A DNA stretch of 64,000 nucleotides from Halegenticoccus soli (GTDB lineage Archaea; Halobacteriota; Halobacteria; Halobacteriales; Haloferacaceae), in the NCBI RefSeq assembly GCF_002844195.1, contig NZ_PEND01000006.1, positions 248,001 to 312,000 of the forward strand. The letters run 5' to 3'. Below the pieces are notes generated by a model. It saw nothing but the letters and a program-made list of their open reading frames with translations. It made no database searches and was not told where the DNA came from. Of the stretch, positions 48,611-57,400 are shown piece after piece. Position 1 is the stretch's first letter, and the number at the start of each line of letters is the position of its first letter. A program made the translations under genes and the position numbers.

Positions 48611-49687
48611 ATGGAAACCCCCGAACTCACCGCCGTGCTCCGAGATGCCGGTCTTTCGCCGTACCAGGCTGACGCCTACGTGACGCTGCTCGAACTCGGA
48701 TCGGCGTCGGCTAGCGACCTCGCTATCGCGAGTGGCGTTCCGGGGCCGCGCATCTACGATATCCTTCGCGGACTGGAGGACGAGGGGTACGTCATCACGT
48801 ACGAGCAAGATCGGCTCTACGCTCGGGCGGCGGATCCTGCGGAGGCACTTGCGAACATCAGGACCCAGGTCGGACGGTTCGAAGCGGCCATCGAGGAGAT
48901 CGAAAGCCGATGGCATCAACCGGAAACCCACGAGCACGAGATCACCGTCGTGAGACGGTTCCAGACGGTTTTCGAGCAGACCAAACGCGATATCCAGAGC
49001 GCGGATCAGTACGTCCTGTTAGCGGTCACGCCCCCTCAGTTCCTGGAACTCGAACCGGCGCTGTCGACCGCGTACGAGAACCGCGTGCACGTTCAGCTCG
49101 TAGTCCATCCGCGGCCGGACGAGGATATCGTGCTCGAAGAGGCGGACTTCGAGACGGTGTGTGCGGAAGCGCGCAGAACAGTCCCGTGTACGGGGAAACC
49201 GTTCGTCGCCCTCATCGACCACCGGAAAGCCCGACTCGCACTGAACGTCGGCTCGTCCGACGAATACGGATTCCTCGTCGACGATCCGCTCCACGAGTAC
49301 CTCCTTTGGTTCTATCTCGCCGGGCTGTCGGAAGTCGCGAAGCCGATTTACTCGGAGCAAAATCTCCAGCTTCCTATCACCTTCACCGAAATCCGCAGCT
49401 GTATCCGAGTGATCGAACCGCATCTTCGAGAGAAAACGAACGTGAGCGTGCGAGTGCGCGGTCGGTGGGTCAGAACGAAGCGGCCGTGTGAGATCTCGGG
49501 AAACGTCACGGCGATACGGTACGCGGGCGAACCGGCAACCGGCGAACCGCTCTCGGTCTTTCACCTGGCCGAACAGGCCGGGTTCGTAGTCGACACCGAA
49601 GACCGGACAGTCACAGTAGGCGGGTTCGGAGCCGTTCTGGAGGAACTCGAAGCGGAGGAGATCGTCGTCGAGGAAATCGGAGAGTGA
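48611..49687 (+). CDS. TrmB family sugar-sensing transcriptional regulator
   Basis: A 358-residue TrmB protein with both domains. The N-terminal winged helix covers residues 1-80 (LRDAGLSPYQADAYVTLLEL; SASDLAIASGVPGPRIYDIL; LEDEGYVITYEQDRLYARA), then a coiled coil (VGRFEAAIEEIESRW). The C-terminal part is the ligand-binding domain (DQYVLLAVTPPQFLELEPAL; KPFVALIDHRKARLALNVG; HEYLLWFYLAGL; then a beta-sandwich from CIRVIEPHLREKTNVSVRV). It is not next to sugar transport genes here, so the ligand is unknown. It is longer than the TrmB-like protein at 19389, which lacks the full sugar-binding region. Confidence 0.9.
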   Translation: METPELTAVLRDAGLSPYQADAYVTLLELGSASASDLAIASGVPGPRIYDILRGLEDEGYVITYEQDRLYARAADPAEALANIRTQVGRFEAAIEEIESRWHQPETHEHEITVVRRFQTVFEQTKRDIQSADQYVLLAVTPPQFLELEPALSTAYENRVHVQLVVHPRPDEDIVLEEADFETVCAEARRTVPCTGKPFVALIDHRKARLALNVGSSDEYGFLVDDPLHEYLLWFYLAGLSEVAKPIYSEQNLQLPITFTEIRSCIRVIEPHLREKTNVSVRVRGRWVRTKRPCEISGNVTAIRYAGEPATGEPLSVFHLAEQAGFVVDTEDRTVTVGGFGAVLEELEAEEIVVEEIGE

Positions 49688-49792
49688 GGCTCGCGGTCCG
49701 TTCACGGAATTTCGGCGGACCGGACGGCGTGACGAGTGACTCCGGCAACCGGACCCGAAGACGGCGCGGCCAGCGGGGAATCGAGAACGAGG

Positions 49793-49798
49793 TTTATG
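49793..49798 (+). promoter_or_regulatory. TATA-like box for phosphoglycolate phosphatase
   Basis: TTTATG lies 23 bases before the ATG at 49822, consistent with a leaderless gene. Confidence 0.45.
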
Positions 49799-49821
49799 CG
49801 CGCGGCCCCCCACGCACCCCT

Positions 49822-50487
49822 ATGAGCCCGCCGCTCGCGCTCGACATCGACGGGACGCTCACGACCCCCGAAGGGACCATCGACCCGCGGTTCTTCGACG
49901 CGCTCTCCTCCTGGGACGCGCCGGTCGTCCTCGCCACCGGAAAGGCGTTCCCGTACCCCGTCGCGCTGTGTCACTTCATCGGCATCCCCCAGACCGTCGT
50001 CGCCGAGAACGGCGGCGTCGCGCTCGCGGCCGAGCGGGTCTCGTTCGTCGGCGACCGCGAGCGGGCGCGGGCCGTCGCCGAGGAGTTCGAGGCGCGCGGC
50101 GGGGATCTCGGCTGGGGCGCCGCGGACACCGTCAACCGCTGGCGGGAGACGGAGATCGCCGCCAACGTCACCGCCGACGAGGCCCTGCTCCGGGAGGTCG
50201 CCGGGGAGTACGGGATGCAGGTGTACGACACGGGGTACGCCTACCACATCACGGTTCCCGGCGTCGAGAAGGGCACGGGGCTCCGGGAGGTCGCGGACAT
50301 CCTCGACATGGACGTCGGGGAGTTCGTGGCCGTCGGCGACAGCGAGAACGACGTCTCCCTCTTCGAGGTCGTCGGCGAGTCGTACGCGCTCTCCAACGCC
50401 GACGGCCCCGCGCGGGCCGCGGCGGACGCCCTCGTCGACGGCGGGTACAGCGAGGGGACGCTCTCGGTGCTGGCGTCGCTGCGGTGA
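49822..50487 (+). CDS. Phosphoglycolate phosphatase (archaeal HAD type)
   Basis: A 221-residue Cof-type HAD phosphatase. Motif I is LALDIDGTLTT near residue 6-16 with both catalytic Asp; motif II is VVLATGKAF; motif IV is VAVGDSENDVSLFE near residue 170, and the catalytic Lys is in VEKGTGLREV. The cap region between includes PQTVVAENGGVALA. Archaeal members of this group dephosphorylate 2-phosphoglycolate, but activity on other sugar phosphates is possible. The start at 49822 follows a TTTATG box at the right distance; an upstream in-frame extension of 46 residues is unrelated to the family. Confidence 0.9.
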   Translation: MSPPLALDIDGTLTTPEGTIDPRFFDALSSWDAPVVLATGKAFPYPVALCHFIGIPQTVVAENGGVALAAERVSFVGDRERARAVAEEFEARGGDLGWGAADTVNRWRETEIAANVTADEALLREVAGEYGMQVYDTGYAYHITVPGVEKGTGLREVADILDMDVGEFVAVGDSENDVSLFEVVGESYALSNADGPARAAADALVDGGYSEGTLSVLASLR

Positions 50488-50536
50488 CCCGCCTCCGATT
50501 TCGACCGGATACCGGTCGTCCCCCTCGTCTCGTCGC

Positions 50537-50842
50537 TCATCCCTCGACCGCCCCGTCGCGCCAGCCGGCGAACGCCTCCAGCACGTCGGTCTCTTCGAAG
50601 CGCTCGACGCAGGGCACGTCGTAGGGGTGGAGTTCGACGACCCGCGATTTCAATTCCTCGTAGCGTTCGTCGGTCGTCTTCGCGAGGAGGATCACCTCCT
50701 CGTCGTCGCTCACCTCGCCCTCCCAGCGGTAGACGGACGAGCAGTCGACGCTGTTGACGCAGGCGGCGAGGCGCTCTTCGACGAGCGTCCGTGCGAGGTC
50801 GTCGGCCGCCTCGGGCGGCGCGGTGACGTACGCGGTGACCAT
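50537..50842 (-). CDS. cutA: Divalent-cation tolerance protein CutA
   Basis: A 101-residue CutA1-type trimeric ferredoxin-fold protein. The family motifs are complete: AYVTAPPEAADDLARTLVEERLAACVN (about residues 4-30), then SVYRWEGEVSDDEEVILLAKT with the conserved Trp, and ELHPYDVPCVERF near residue 75. Linked to copper tolerance in bacteria, though the biochemical function is not settled. It converges on the phosphoglycolate phosphatase gene with 49 bases between their stops. Confidence 0.92.
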   Translation of the reverse strand: MVTAYVTAPPEAADDLARTLVEERLAACVNSVDCSSVYRWEGEVSDDEEVILLAKTTDERYEELKSRVVELHPYDVPCVERFEETDVLEAFAGWRDGAVEG

Positions 50843-51018
50843 GTGCGACCCGTCGGCCGCCGACGTGTTCGCCCTTTCGGTCCGCCTACCCCGGGCCCTC
50901 GATTCCGCCCCCTCGGAGGCAGGTTCAGCCCGCCGATTCCCCGAACCGCGACTGTGTGTACCGGTTTATTTTCTCTGCAACTAAGGAAAACACAAATATA
51001 CTGCGGCTTCTAATTACT

Positions 51019-51369
51019 ATGCGAATCGTGTCAGACGAGCTCCAAGATCGGTTACGAACCCTCCGCGAAACGCGTCCCTCGAAGTACGGGCTCCTGTGCG
51101 CCTACCACCGGGACGTCGGCCGGGCGCTCGACGAGTGTCCGCGGAACTACCCGTGCGTGAAACAGCTCCACGGATCGCTCGAAAACCCGGACGTCACGCC
51201 GCAGATGCTCGGCAACGTTCTCTCCCTCTTCGTTCAGCTCGGCGTGCTCGGCGCGTACAGCGAGCGGAGCAACAGCAACCGGTACGACCTTACCGAGTAC
51301 GATCGGGCGGCAATGCGGGAACTCGCCGGCCTCCTGGAATCCGAATCCGAGACGTCCGCGAGGGGGTGA
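51019..51369 (+). CDS. Hypothetical haloarchaeal protein with winged-helix-like C-terminus
   Basis: A 116-residue protein starting at the ATG at 51019 after an AT-rich CACAAATATA segment. The product is helical: DELQDRLRTLRETRPSKYG, then YHRDVGRALDECPRNYPCVK, then GNVLSLFVQLGVLGAYSERS and NSNRYDLTEYDRAAMREL. The last part looks like recognition helix plus wing of a winged-helix domain. It has three or four Cys. I do not recognise a named family; a small regulator is the most likely class. Confidence 0.65.
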   Translation: MRIVSDELQDRLRTLRETRPSKYGLLCAYHRDVGRALDECPRNYPCVKQLHGSLENPDVTPQMLGNVLSLFVQLGVLGAYSERSNSNRYDLTEYDRAAMRELAGLLESESETSARG

Positions 51370-51410
51370 TCGTCGGCGATCACCGGCGCGGGCTTCCGCG
51401 GGCGAGCCGC

Positions 51411-51465
51411 GTCACTGTATATCTGGCAATATATCCGTACATCTATCTAGATATCCAGCTCGAAC
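51411..51465. other. AT-rich island with TATCTAGATA palindrome
   Basis: Between two convergent genes lies a short AT-rich segment with repeated ATATCTGG, ATATATCC and AGATATCC units and the palindrome TATCTAGATA. It is the only AT-rich stretch nearby and may form the shared transcription end or hold a small RNA. Confidence 0.4.
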
Positions 51466-51524
51466 CCGGGGAACACGCCGGTAGTCGTCTCGGCGGGCGC
51501 TGTCGCGTCCGCCCGACGGCGCGG

Positions 51525-51707
51525 CTACTCCTCTTCGATCGGCAGGAACGTCCCGTTGATGTCCCACTCGTGGATGCAGTAGACGCTCCCCGCCCGACGC
51601 TCGCCGTCGTCGACGGCGACGCGCCAGCTTCCGTCCTCCCAGACCTCGCGCCGTCCGCACCGCTCGCAGATGCGCTCGGTCGGCCTCCGGAGTCGTGCGT
51701 CGGTCAT
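51525..51707 (-). CDS. HEWD family small zinc-binding protein
   Basis: A 60-residue protein with CERCGRREVWEDGSWRVAV, a later single Cys (SVYCIHEWD), and the namesake motif HEWDINGTFLPI at the C-terminus. The Cys pair and the later Cys/His may bind zinc. This family is known only as a small conserved haloarchaeal protein, of unknown role. The start at 51707 (MTDARLRRPTERICERC) follows directly; a longer frame continues upstream but has no family match. Confidence 0.8.
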   Translation of the reverse strand: MTDARLRRPTERICERCGRREVWEDGSWRVAVDDGERRAGSVYCIHEWDINGTFLPIEEE

Positions 51708-51815
51708 ACCCGAATAGGGGTCGGCGAACGGTTTAACGTTAGCTCCGACGGCAGACGTTCCGGCCGCCGGAGCCGACACCGGTAGAGCGAAGTCCGTCAT
51801 GATCGTCCGTCCGGT

Positions 51816-52133
51816 ATGGTCACGCTGATCGAACTGCTCGTCCGCAAGGACGGGCTCACGCACGAGGAGTTCGTCGACTACTGGTTCGAGACGCACAGCC
51901 CGATCGCGAAGGAGCTGCCGGGGCTCGAACGCTACGTCACCTCGGTTCCGAAGGACCCGGAACGGGCCGGATACGACGGCGTGCTGGAGCTCACGTTCGA
52001 GGACGCGGACGCGCTGAAGGCGGCGTTCGACTCCGAGGCCGGCGAGCGAACGATGGCGGACGCGGAGAACTTCGTCGAGGTCGGCGCGGGACCGCGACTC
52101 GTCGTCGAGGAGACGGTCCAGTTCGAGAGGTAG
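51816..52133 (+). CDS. EthD-like dimeric alpha-beta barrel protein
   Basis: A 105-residue single-domain protein: VTLIELLVRKDGLTHEEFVD then YWFETHSPIAKELPGLERYV, which is the EthD signature with the HSP segment, then GVLELTFEDADALKAAF and a final strand VVEETVQFE. EthD-like proteins form ferredoxin-fold dimers and often assist ring-cleavage or ether-degradation enzymes, but many members are of unknown function. It is a stand-alone gene here, starting with ATG at 51816. Confidence 0.82.
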   Translation: MVTLIELLVRKDGLTHEEFVDYWFETHSPIAKELPGLERYVTSVPKDPERAGYDGVLELTFEDADALKAAFDSEAGERTMADAENFVEVGAGPRLVVEETVQFER

Positions 52134-52168
52134 CGCCGATCCGTCCGATCGCCTCGCCCGCCCTCCCT

Positions 52169-52702
52169 TCAGGCCGATCGGGTCGAGGTCGACTCCCGCT
52201 CCCCCTCGAACAGCGTCCGGAGCGGCGCGGTCACGACCACCTCCTCCGCGCTCGCCTCGCCGAACCGGGCGGTCCGCCGTTCGACCTCCTCGAAGCCGCG
52301 GGCGTCGTAGAACGCGCGGCCGACCTCGTTGCCGGCGAGCACGGCGGCGCGGAGGTCGCCGTGGCCCGCCTCCGCGAGGTCCGCGGCGACGGCCGCGAGC
52401 AGCCGGGAACCCAGACCGGTGCCCCAGAACACCTTCCGGGCGTAGATGCGGTGGAGGGTCGCGCGACCCTCGTCGTCCGCGCCGCCGTGCGCGAAGCCGA
52501 CGACCTCGTTCGCGTCGGCCGCGACGTAGAAGGGATCCGAGCCTCTCGTCTGCTCGCGGACGTCGTCCGCGTCGTACCACTGGTCGAGCGTCCGATCGAT
52601 CTCGTCTGCCGGGAGGAGGTCGGCGTGCGCCGCGTGCCACGCCTCGCGCGCGACGTTCACGATCATCGGCGCGTCCTCCGGTCGAGCGGGACGAATGTCC
52701 AT
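52169..52702 (-). CDS. GNAT family N-acetyltransferase
   Basis: A 177-residue GNAT acetyltransferase. Motif A is HRIYARKVFWGTGLGSRLLAAVA with the GTGLG acetyl-CoA loop, and motif B is ANEVVGF plus AVLAGNEVGRAFYDARGFEEVERR. The N-terminus MDIRPARPEDAPMIVNVARE is the usual start; ATG at 52702. The C-terminal tail (EEVVVTAPLRTLFEGE) is short and acidic. The acceptor substrate is unknown. The neighbours suggest no pathway. Confidence 0.88.
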   Translation of the reverse strand: MDIRPARPEDAPMIVNVAREAWHAAHADLLPADEIDRTLDQWYDADDVREQTRGSDPFYVAADANEVVGFAHGGADDEGRATLHRIYARKVFWGTGLGSRLLAAVAADLAEAGHGDLRAAVLAGNEVGRAFYDARGFEEVERRTARFGEASAEEVVVTAPLRTLFEGERESTSTRSA

Positions 52703-52775
52703 GCGAGGTGACTCTACGTCGCGCCACGTAATGTCTCCGGTCCAACATCGCGGTTCCGCTCCGCCCGGCGCGGCG

Positions 52776-52781
52776 TTTATG
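52776..52781 (+). promoter_or_regulatory. TATA-like box for the methyltransferase
   Basis: TTTATG lies 23 bases before the ATG at 52805, the leaderless spacing seen repeatedly in this window. Confidence 0.45.
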
Positions 52782-52804
52782 CGCTCGCCGACGCATCTTC
52801 CGGC

Positions 52805-53359
52805 ATGGGATTCCACACGTTCGACGTCGACCGGGCCGACGCCCTCGAAGACGAGGGGCGGTACCGGTTCTGCTCGCGCGAGGAGTTACTCGCGCTCGTC
52901 CGCCCCCACGAGCGGATGGTCGCCGCCGACCTCGGTTCCGGGACCGGCTTCTACACCGACGACGTCGCCCCTTTCGTCGCGGAGCTCTACGCGGTCGACG
53001 TGCAGCCGGAGATGCACGAGCTGTACCGCGCGAAGGGGCTTCCGGAGTCGGTCGAGACGGTGACCGCGGACGCGGCGGACCTCCCGTTCGGCGACGGCGC
53101 GCTCGACGCCGCGTTTTCGACCATGACCTACCACGAGTTCGCCGGCGAGGAGAGCCTCGCCGAACTCCGTCGCGCCCTCCGTCCGGGCGGTCGACTGGTC
53201 ACGGTCGACTGGTCGGCGGCGGGGACGGGCGAGCGCGGACCGCCCGTCTCCGAGCGGTACGACGTCGGGGACGCCGCCTCGGCGCTCCGCGACGCGGGGT
53301 TCGCCATCGAGTCGGCCGCCTCCCGGTTCGAGACGTTCGTCTGCGTCGCCCGCCGGTAG
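52805..53359 (+). CDS. Class I SAM-dependent methyltransferase
   Basis: A 184-residue methyltransferase of the UbiE/Methyltransf_11 type. Motif I is VAADLGSGTGFYTDDVAP (about residues 40-58), motif post-I ends at AVDVQPEMHELY, motif II is ADAADLPFGDGALDAAFS with the acidic residues, and motif III is RALRPGGRLVTVDW. The C-terminus has the fold-completing helix SALRDAGFAIESAASRFE. The substrate, small molecule or lipid, cannot be judged. A TATA-like TTTATG at 52776-52781 gives a leaderless start. Confidence 0.9.
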   Translation: MGFHTFDVDRADALEDEGRYRFCSREELLALVRPHERMVAADLGSGTGFYTDDVAPFVAELYAVDVQPEMHELYRAKGLPESVETVTADAADLPFGDGALDAAFSTMTYHEFAGEESLAELRRALRPGGRLVTVDWSAAGTGERGPPVSERYDVGDAASALRDAGFAIESAASRFETFVCVARR

Positions 53360-53506
53360 TCGAGCGAGGCGGTTCGCGGGGTCGCGCCCTCCGTCGTCGT
53401 CCGTCCGCCGGTTCCGGCGGGCGGGAGGGCCTTCGGGAGCCTTCGGGCGCGGCCGCGGCGCTCGACGCGTCACGGTCGATCCCGACGAAAACGGGTCGCG
53501 CCGCGC

Positions 53507-54484
53507 TCAGTACTCGATGTCGTCGGCGTAGTAGTCGATGACGACGACGAGCAGCGCGCCGACCAGCCCCGCCCCGAGGAACGCGGCGACGGCTTCGGTC
53601 GTCCACGCCCCGCCCGATTCGGCCAGCTTCTTCCCGGCCTCCACGACGGGCGCGCGGAGCGCGCCGACGATGAGGCTCACGAGGAACGCGAGCGTCGCCT
53701 CGCGGTAGCGTTCGAGCGCCCACCGGACGACGTGCGACACCGTGAAGAGGCCGACGACGGCGCCGGTCACGAACGTGACGACCACGATCCCCGGTTCGAT
53801 CACCCTGCTCACGTCGCCGCCGGTGAGGACGGCGAGCGCGCTGTCGATGAACGACGACAGGGTCGCCACCATCCGCTCGTACTGCCCGAGGAGGATGAGC
53901 AACAGCGACCCCGAGATCCCCGGGAGGATCATCGCGCTCACCGCGATCGCCCCGGCGACGAGGACGACGAGCAGGCCCCCTCCGAGGTTGCCGGCCGTCT
54001 CCCCGGAGACGAGAAACGCGAGGACGAACCCCGCGATCGCGGCGGCGATCCGACCGGGCGTGTCCAGCCTGACCTCGCCGTAGAGGACGAGCGCCGAGGC
54101 GGCGATGAGGCCGAAGAAGAACCCGAACGTGAGCACCGGGATCTCCTCGATGGCGACGTGGAGGACCCGCGTGATCGTCGCCACGGCGGTGAAGATGCCC
54201 GTCCCCAGCACGAGGAGGAACAGCCCGTCCATCTCGAAGAACGCGTCGCGCGCGTCCGAGCGACCGCCCGGCGTCGCGCCCTTGAGCACCCGAACGACGC
54301 GGTCGGGGCCGATGGCGGTCACCGCCCCGATCAGCCGCTCGTAGATGCCCGTGATCAGGGCGATGGTGCCGCCGGAGACGCCGGGGACGGCGTCGGCGGC
54401 GCCCATACAGAAGCCCTTGAGGTACAGGACGACCCACGAGCGGATCCCGTCGACCGAGAGCGACGTGCGGAAGTCGCTCGCCAT
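53507..54484 (-). CDS. DUF368 (PopT-like) polyprenyl-phosphate transporter
   Basis: A 325-residue membrane protein with eight or nine hydrophobic segments. The DUF368 signature motifs are repeated in each half: GFCMGAADAVPGVSGGTIALITGIYERLI near the N-terminus, and ILPGISGSLLLILLGQYERM in the second half (about residues 187-207). Bacterial PopT/DUF368 proteins translocate undecaprenyl phosphate lipid carriers. Its ATG overlaps the aglB stop by one base, so it may recycle the dolichol-phosphate released by AglB. That functional link is inference from the position. Confidence 0.9.
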   Translation of the reverse strand: MASDFRTSLSVDGIRSWVVLYLKGFCMGAADAVPGVSGGTIALITGIYERLIGAVTAIGPDRVVRVLKGATPGGRSDARDAFFEMDGLFLLVLGTGIFTAVATITRVLHVAIEEIPVLTFGFFFGLIAASALVLYGEVRLDTPGRIAAAIAGFVLAFLVSGETAGNLGGGLLVVLVAGAIAVSAMILPGISGSLLLILLGQYERMVATLSSFIDSALAVLTGGDVSRVIEPGIVVVTFVTGAVVGLFTVSHVVRWALERYREATLAFLVSLIVGALRAPVVEAGKKLAESGGAWTTEAVAAFLGAGLVGALLVVVIDYYADDIEY

Positions 54485-57400
54485 CAGCGGATCCCGGCTC
54501 CGACCGCGGCGATCGGTGCGCCGACGAGCGCCGCGGTTTCGGGTGCCGCGGTTCCGGGCGCTGCCAGCGCGTTGGCTGCGGTACCGTTCCCGCCGGAGCC
54601 GCCCGTGGTTCCGGCGCTCCCGTTCGCGCCGTCGCCGTCCGCCGTCGCGTTCCCGCCCGCGTCGCCGTCGGCCGAGCCGTTCCCGGCGGTCTCGTTTCCG
54701 GCCGCGGTTCCGTCGCCGGTCGCGCCGCCGTCACCGCCCGACCCCTCGCCGGGGACCGGCCGTTCGCCGTCCGCGGTCTCGTTCACCCGCTCGATCGGCG
54801 TCCGTTCGAGTCGGACCCGCGCGGGGCTGTCGTCCTCGCCGACGACTTTCGCCTCGGACACGTCGACGGTGCCGTTGTAGACGACCCGGTCGCCGCCGTC
54901 GTCCGTCGGCTCGGAGACGATCTGGTACGGCCCGGTCGCGCGGACGCTGACGTTCGAGTAGCCGTTCTCGGGGCCGAACCGCTCGTACCCGGTCGTCGAG
55001 TACGGCAGCGTCAGCGTGAACTCGCCGTTCCCGTTCGTCTCCGCGTACTGCGTGTACTCGAAGGTGGAGCCGTCGGGCGACCGCATCTGCACCGTCGCCC
55101 GCACCTCGCTGTTCGGCGGCGCGCCGCTCCCCCGGACGGTCGCGCCGGGCACGCGTTCGAACGTCTTCACCCACGAGGGATCTGTCTTGGAGAGGAACTG
55201 TGGCGGAATACCGGTCACCTGTGAAGTAATTCCGACGCTCTGCTGGTACGAGTACGTACCGGCCGCGGACGACTGGCTCGCGTTAACGAGGCGGTAGTGC
55301 TTCAGCGCCGGCACGCGCTCCTCGGGGTAGGGTCCGACGCCGCCGATCTGGGCGCTGCCGTCCCGTTCGACGTACTCGCGCGCGGCGGACACGTTGTCGA
55401 ACGTCCGGACGAACTCGCCGTCGCCGCGCGGGGCCTCCCTGAACGTCGTTCCGTCGATCGTCCGCGGCTCCCAGTCGATCACGAAGGGCGCGGGCTCCAT
55501 CGCGCTGCCGTGGTAGTGGTACAGGCGGACCATCATGCTCTGGTAGTACCGCTGGTCGTGCGTGAGGAGAACCGGCGAGTACCCCCGCTCGGACCGCTGA
55601 TAGACGACGTCGTAGAAGTCGCGGTCGTCGAGGTTCTCCTCGTCGTAGAAGACGATCGGCGCGCCGAACTTCTCGCCCGGCGTGACCATCTGGTAGTCGA
55701 CCATCACGTACCGCGTCTGGTTACCCTCGGTGCTCTGGTTGGCGAGGACCTGCGCGGCCCGCCCCTCGCTCGGCGCGAGGAGGTAGTTCGCGGCCGCGGT
55801 CGCGCCCTGCTGGAACGGGTTGGCGTTCGGGATGCGCTCGCCCATCACGGTGATCCAGTGGCCGTAGTCCCACCAGGACATGACCCCGTAGGCCCCCTCG
55901 GGGTACTCGAAGTCGCCCGTCCGCTCGTAGCGGTCGTAGTACCCCATCTCGTTGTCCGCGCCGCCGTACGTTCCCTCGGCCGGGGTTTCGGTCGCCAGCC
56001 ACCGGAGGCTCTCGTCCCACCGGGTGATGTCGCCCGGCCCGTGGCTCCGCGCGACGTCCATCGCGGTCGCGCTCCTGTCGTACGCCGGCGTTCCCGTGTT
56101 TCGGATGTCCACCGGAAGGACGAGCGCGGGCGTGACGATCAGCATCACGGCGGCGACGACGGCGAGCACCTGGTAGCCCTTGATGTCCCCCACGGCGTCG
56201 GACGCCGGCCGACGGAGGTCGAGGAGCCGGAGCACCTCGCCGAGCAGGAACGCGTTCATGACGACCACGACCGGCGCCAGGTAGTAGTTGAAGCGGACCT
56301 GCGTGAACGCCGCGGCGGTGATGAACGCGGCCCAGACGACGACGAAGAGGCGTTCGGCGCGGTAGCGCGTCAGGAGCGTCGCACCGAGGAGCAGCGCGGC
56401 GACGACGAGCATGCCGACCAGCTGACCCGTGACAGGAAAGCCGCCGAGGGCCGCGTCTAGCGGCCCCGCGAGCGCCCGGAGGACGCCCGGCGCGAGGAAG
56501 ACGAGCCCGACGACCGCGATGCCGGCCCCGACGTAGCCGAGGCGCTTCGAGTCGCCGTCGCGGACGAGCGGTTTGGCCACGAGCCACGTCGCGGCGGCGA
56601 CGCCCGTGAAGATCGTCAGCCCGTACTCGCTGATCAGCATCCCGGTCGCGTCGAGCCCCCGCTGTTCGAGCAGCCCCGGGTCGAGGAAGGGGCGGGCCTC
56701 GGCGATCGTCCGCGTCTGCGCGCCCGCGTTGAACCCGAGCGTCCCGAGGAAGTTCCGCTGGAGCAGGCTGAACACCTGCGGCAGCGCGACCGCGACGACG
56801 GCCAGCGACAGGGCGATGAGGCCGAACACCGCGACCGGGTAGTGCGACGTCGAGAGGTCGCGGCTCTCCCACTCGCGGGCCAGCCAGGCCATGAAGACGG
56901 CGCCCGCGGCGACGGCGAAGGCGAACCCGGGCTGGAGGAGCGAAAAGCGGGTCGTGGTGAACCCGAACGACTCCACCGGGGGCAGCATCAGCAGTCCGGC
57001 GACGCCCATCGAGACCGCGCCGGCGAACGCGACCGGCTCGGGGCTGTCGCCGTTCACCGTGTCGCTCGTCAGCTTGAAGACGAGGAACACGCCCACGATC
57101 CCCACCAGGAGGACGCCGGGCGGCCAGACCCACATGTACGCCGCGGTCGCCGCCCCGGCGACCGCCCCCCAGCGCAGCGGATTCCGGAGCCCGTCGAGGT
57201 CGCGGTCCGCGACGAGCTCCCAGACGGGCTTTTCGCGCTCCGCGACCGCGAAGGCGACGAGGAGCGCCGCGACCGCGAGCGACTGGAAGAGCGGCTCGAT
57301 CCCGTTGTGGTCCGCGACGCCGACGAGTGAGCGCGCGAGGAACGTGCCCGGGAGGAGCATCAGGATCGCCGCGCCGAAGACGCCGGCGAGTCGCCCGCCG

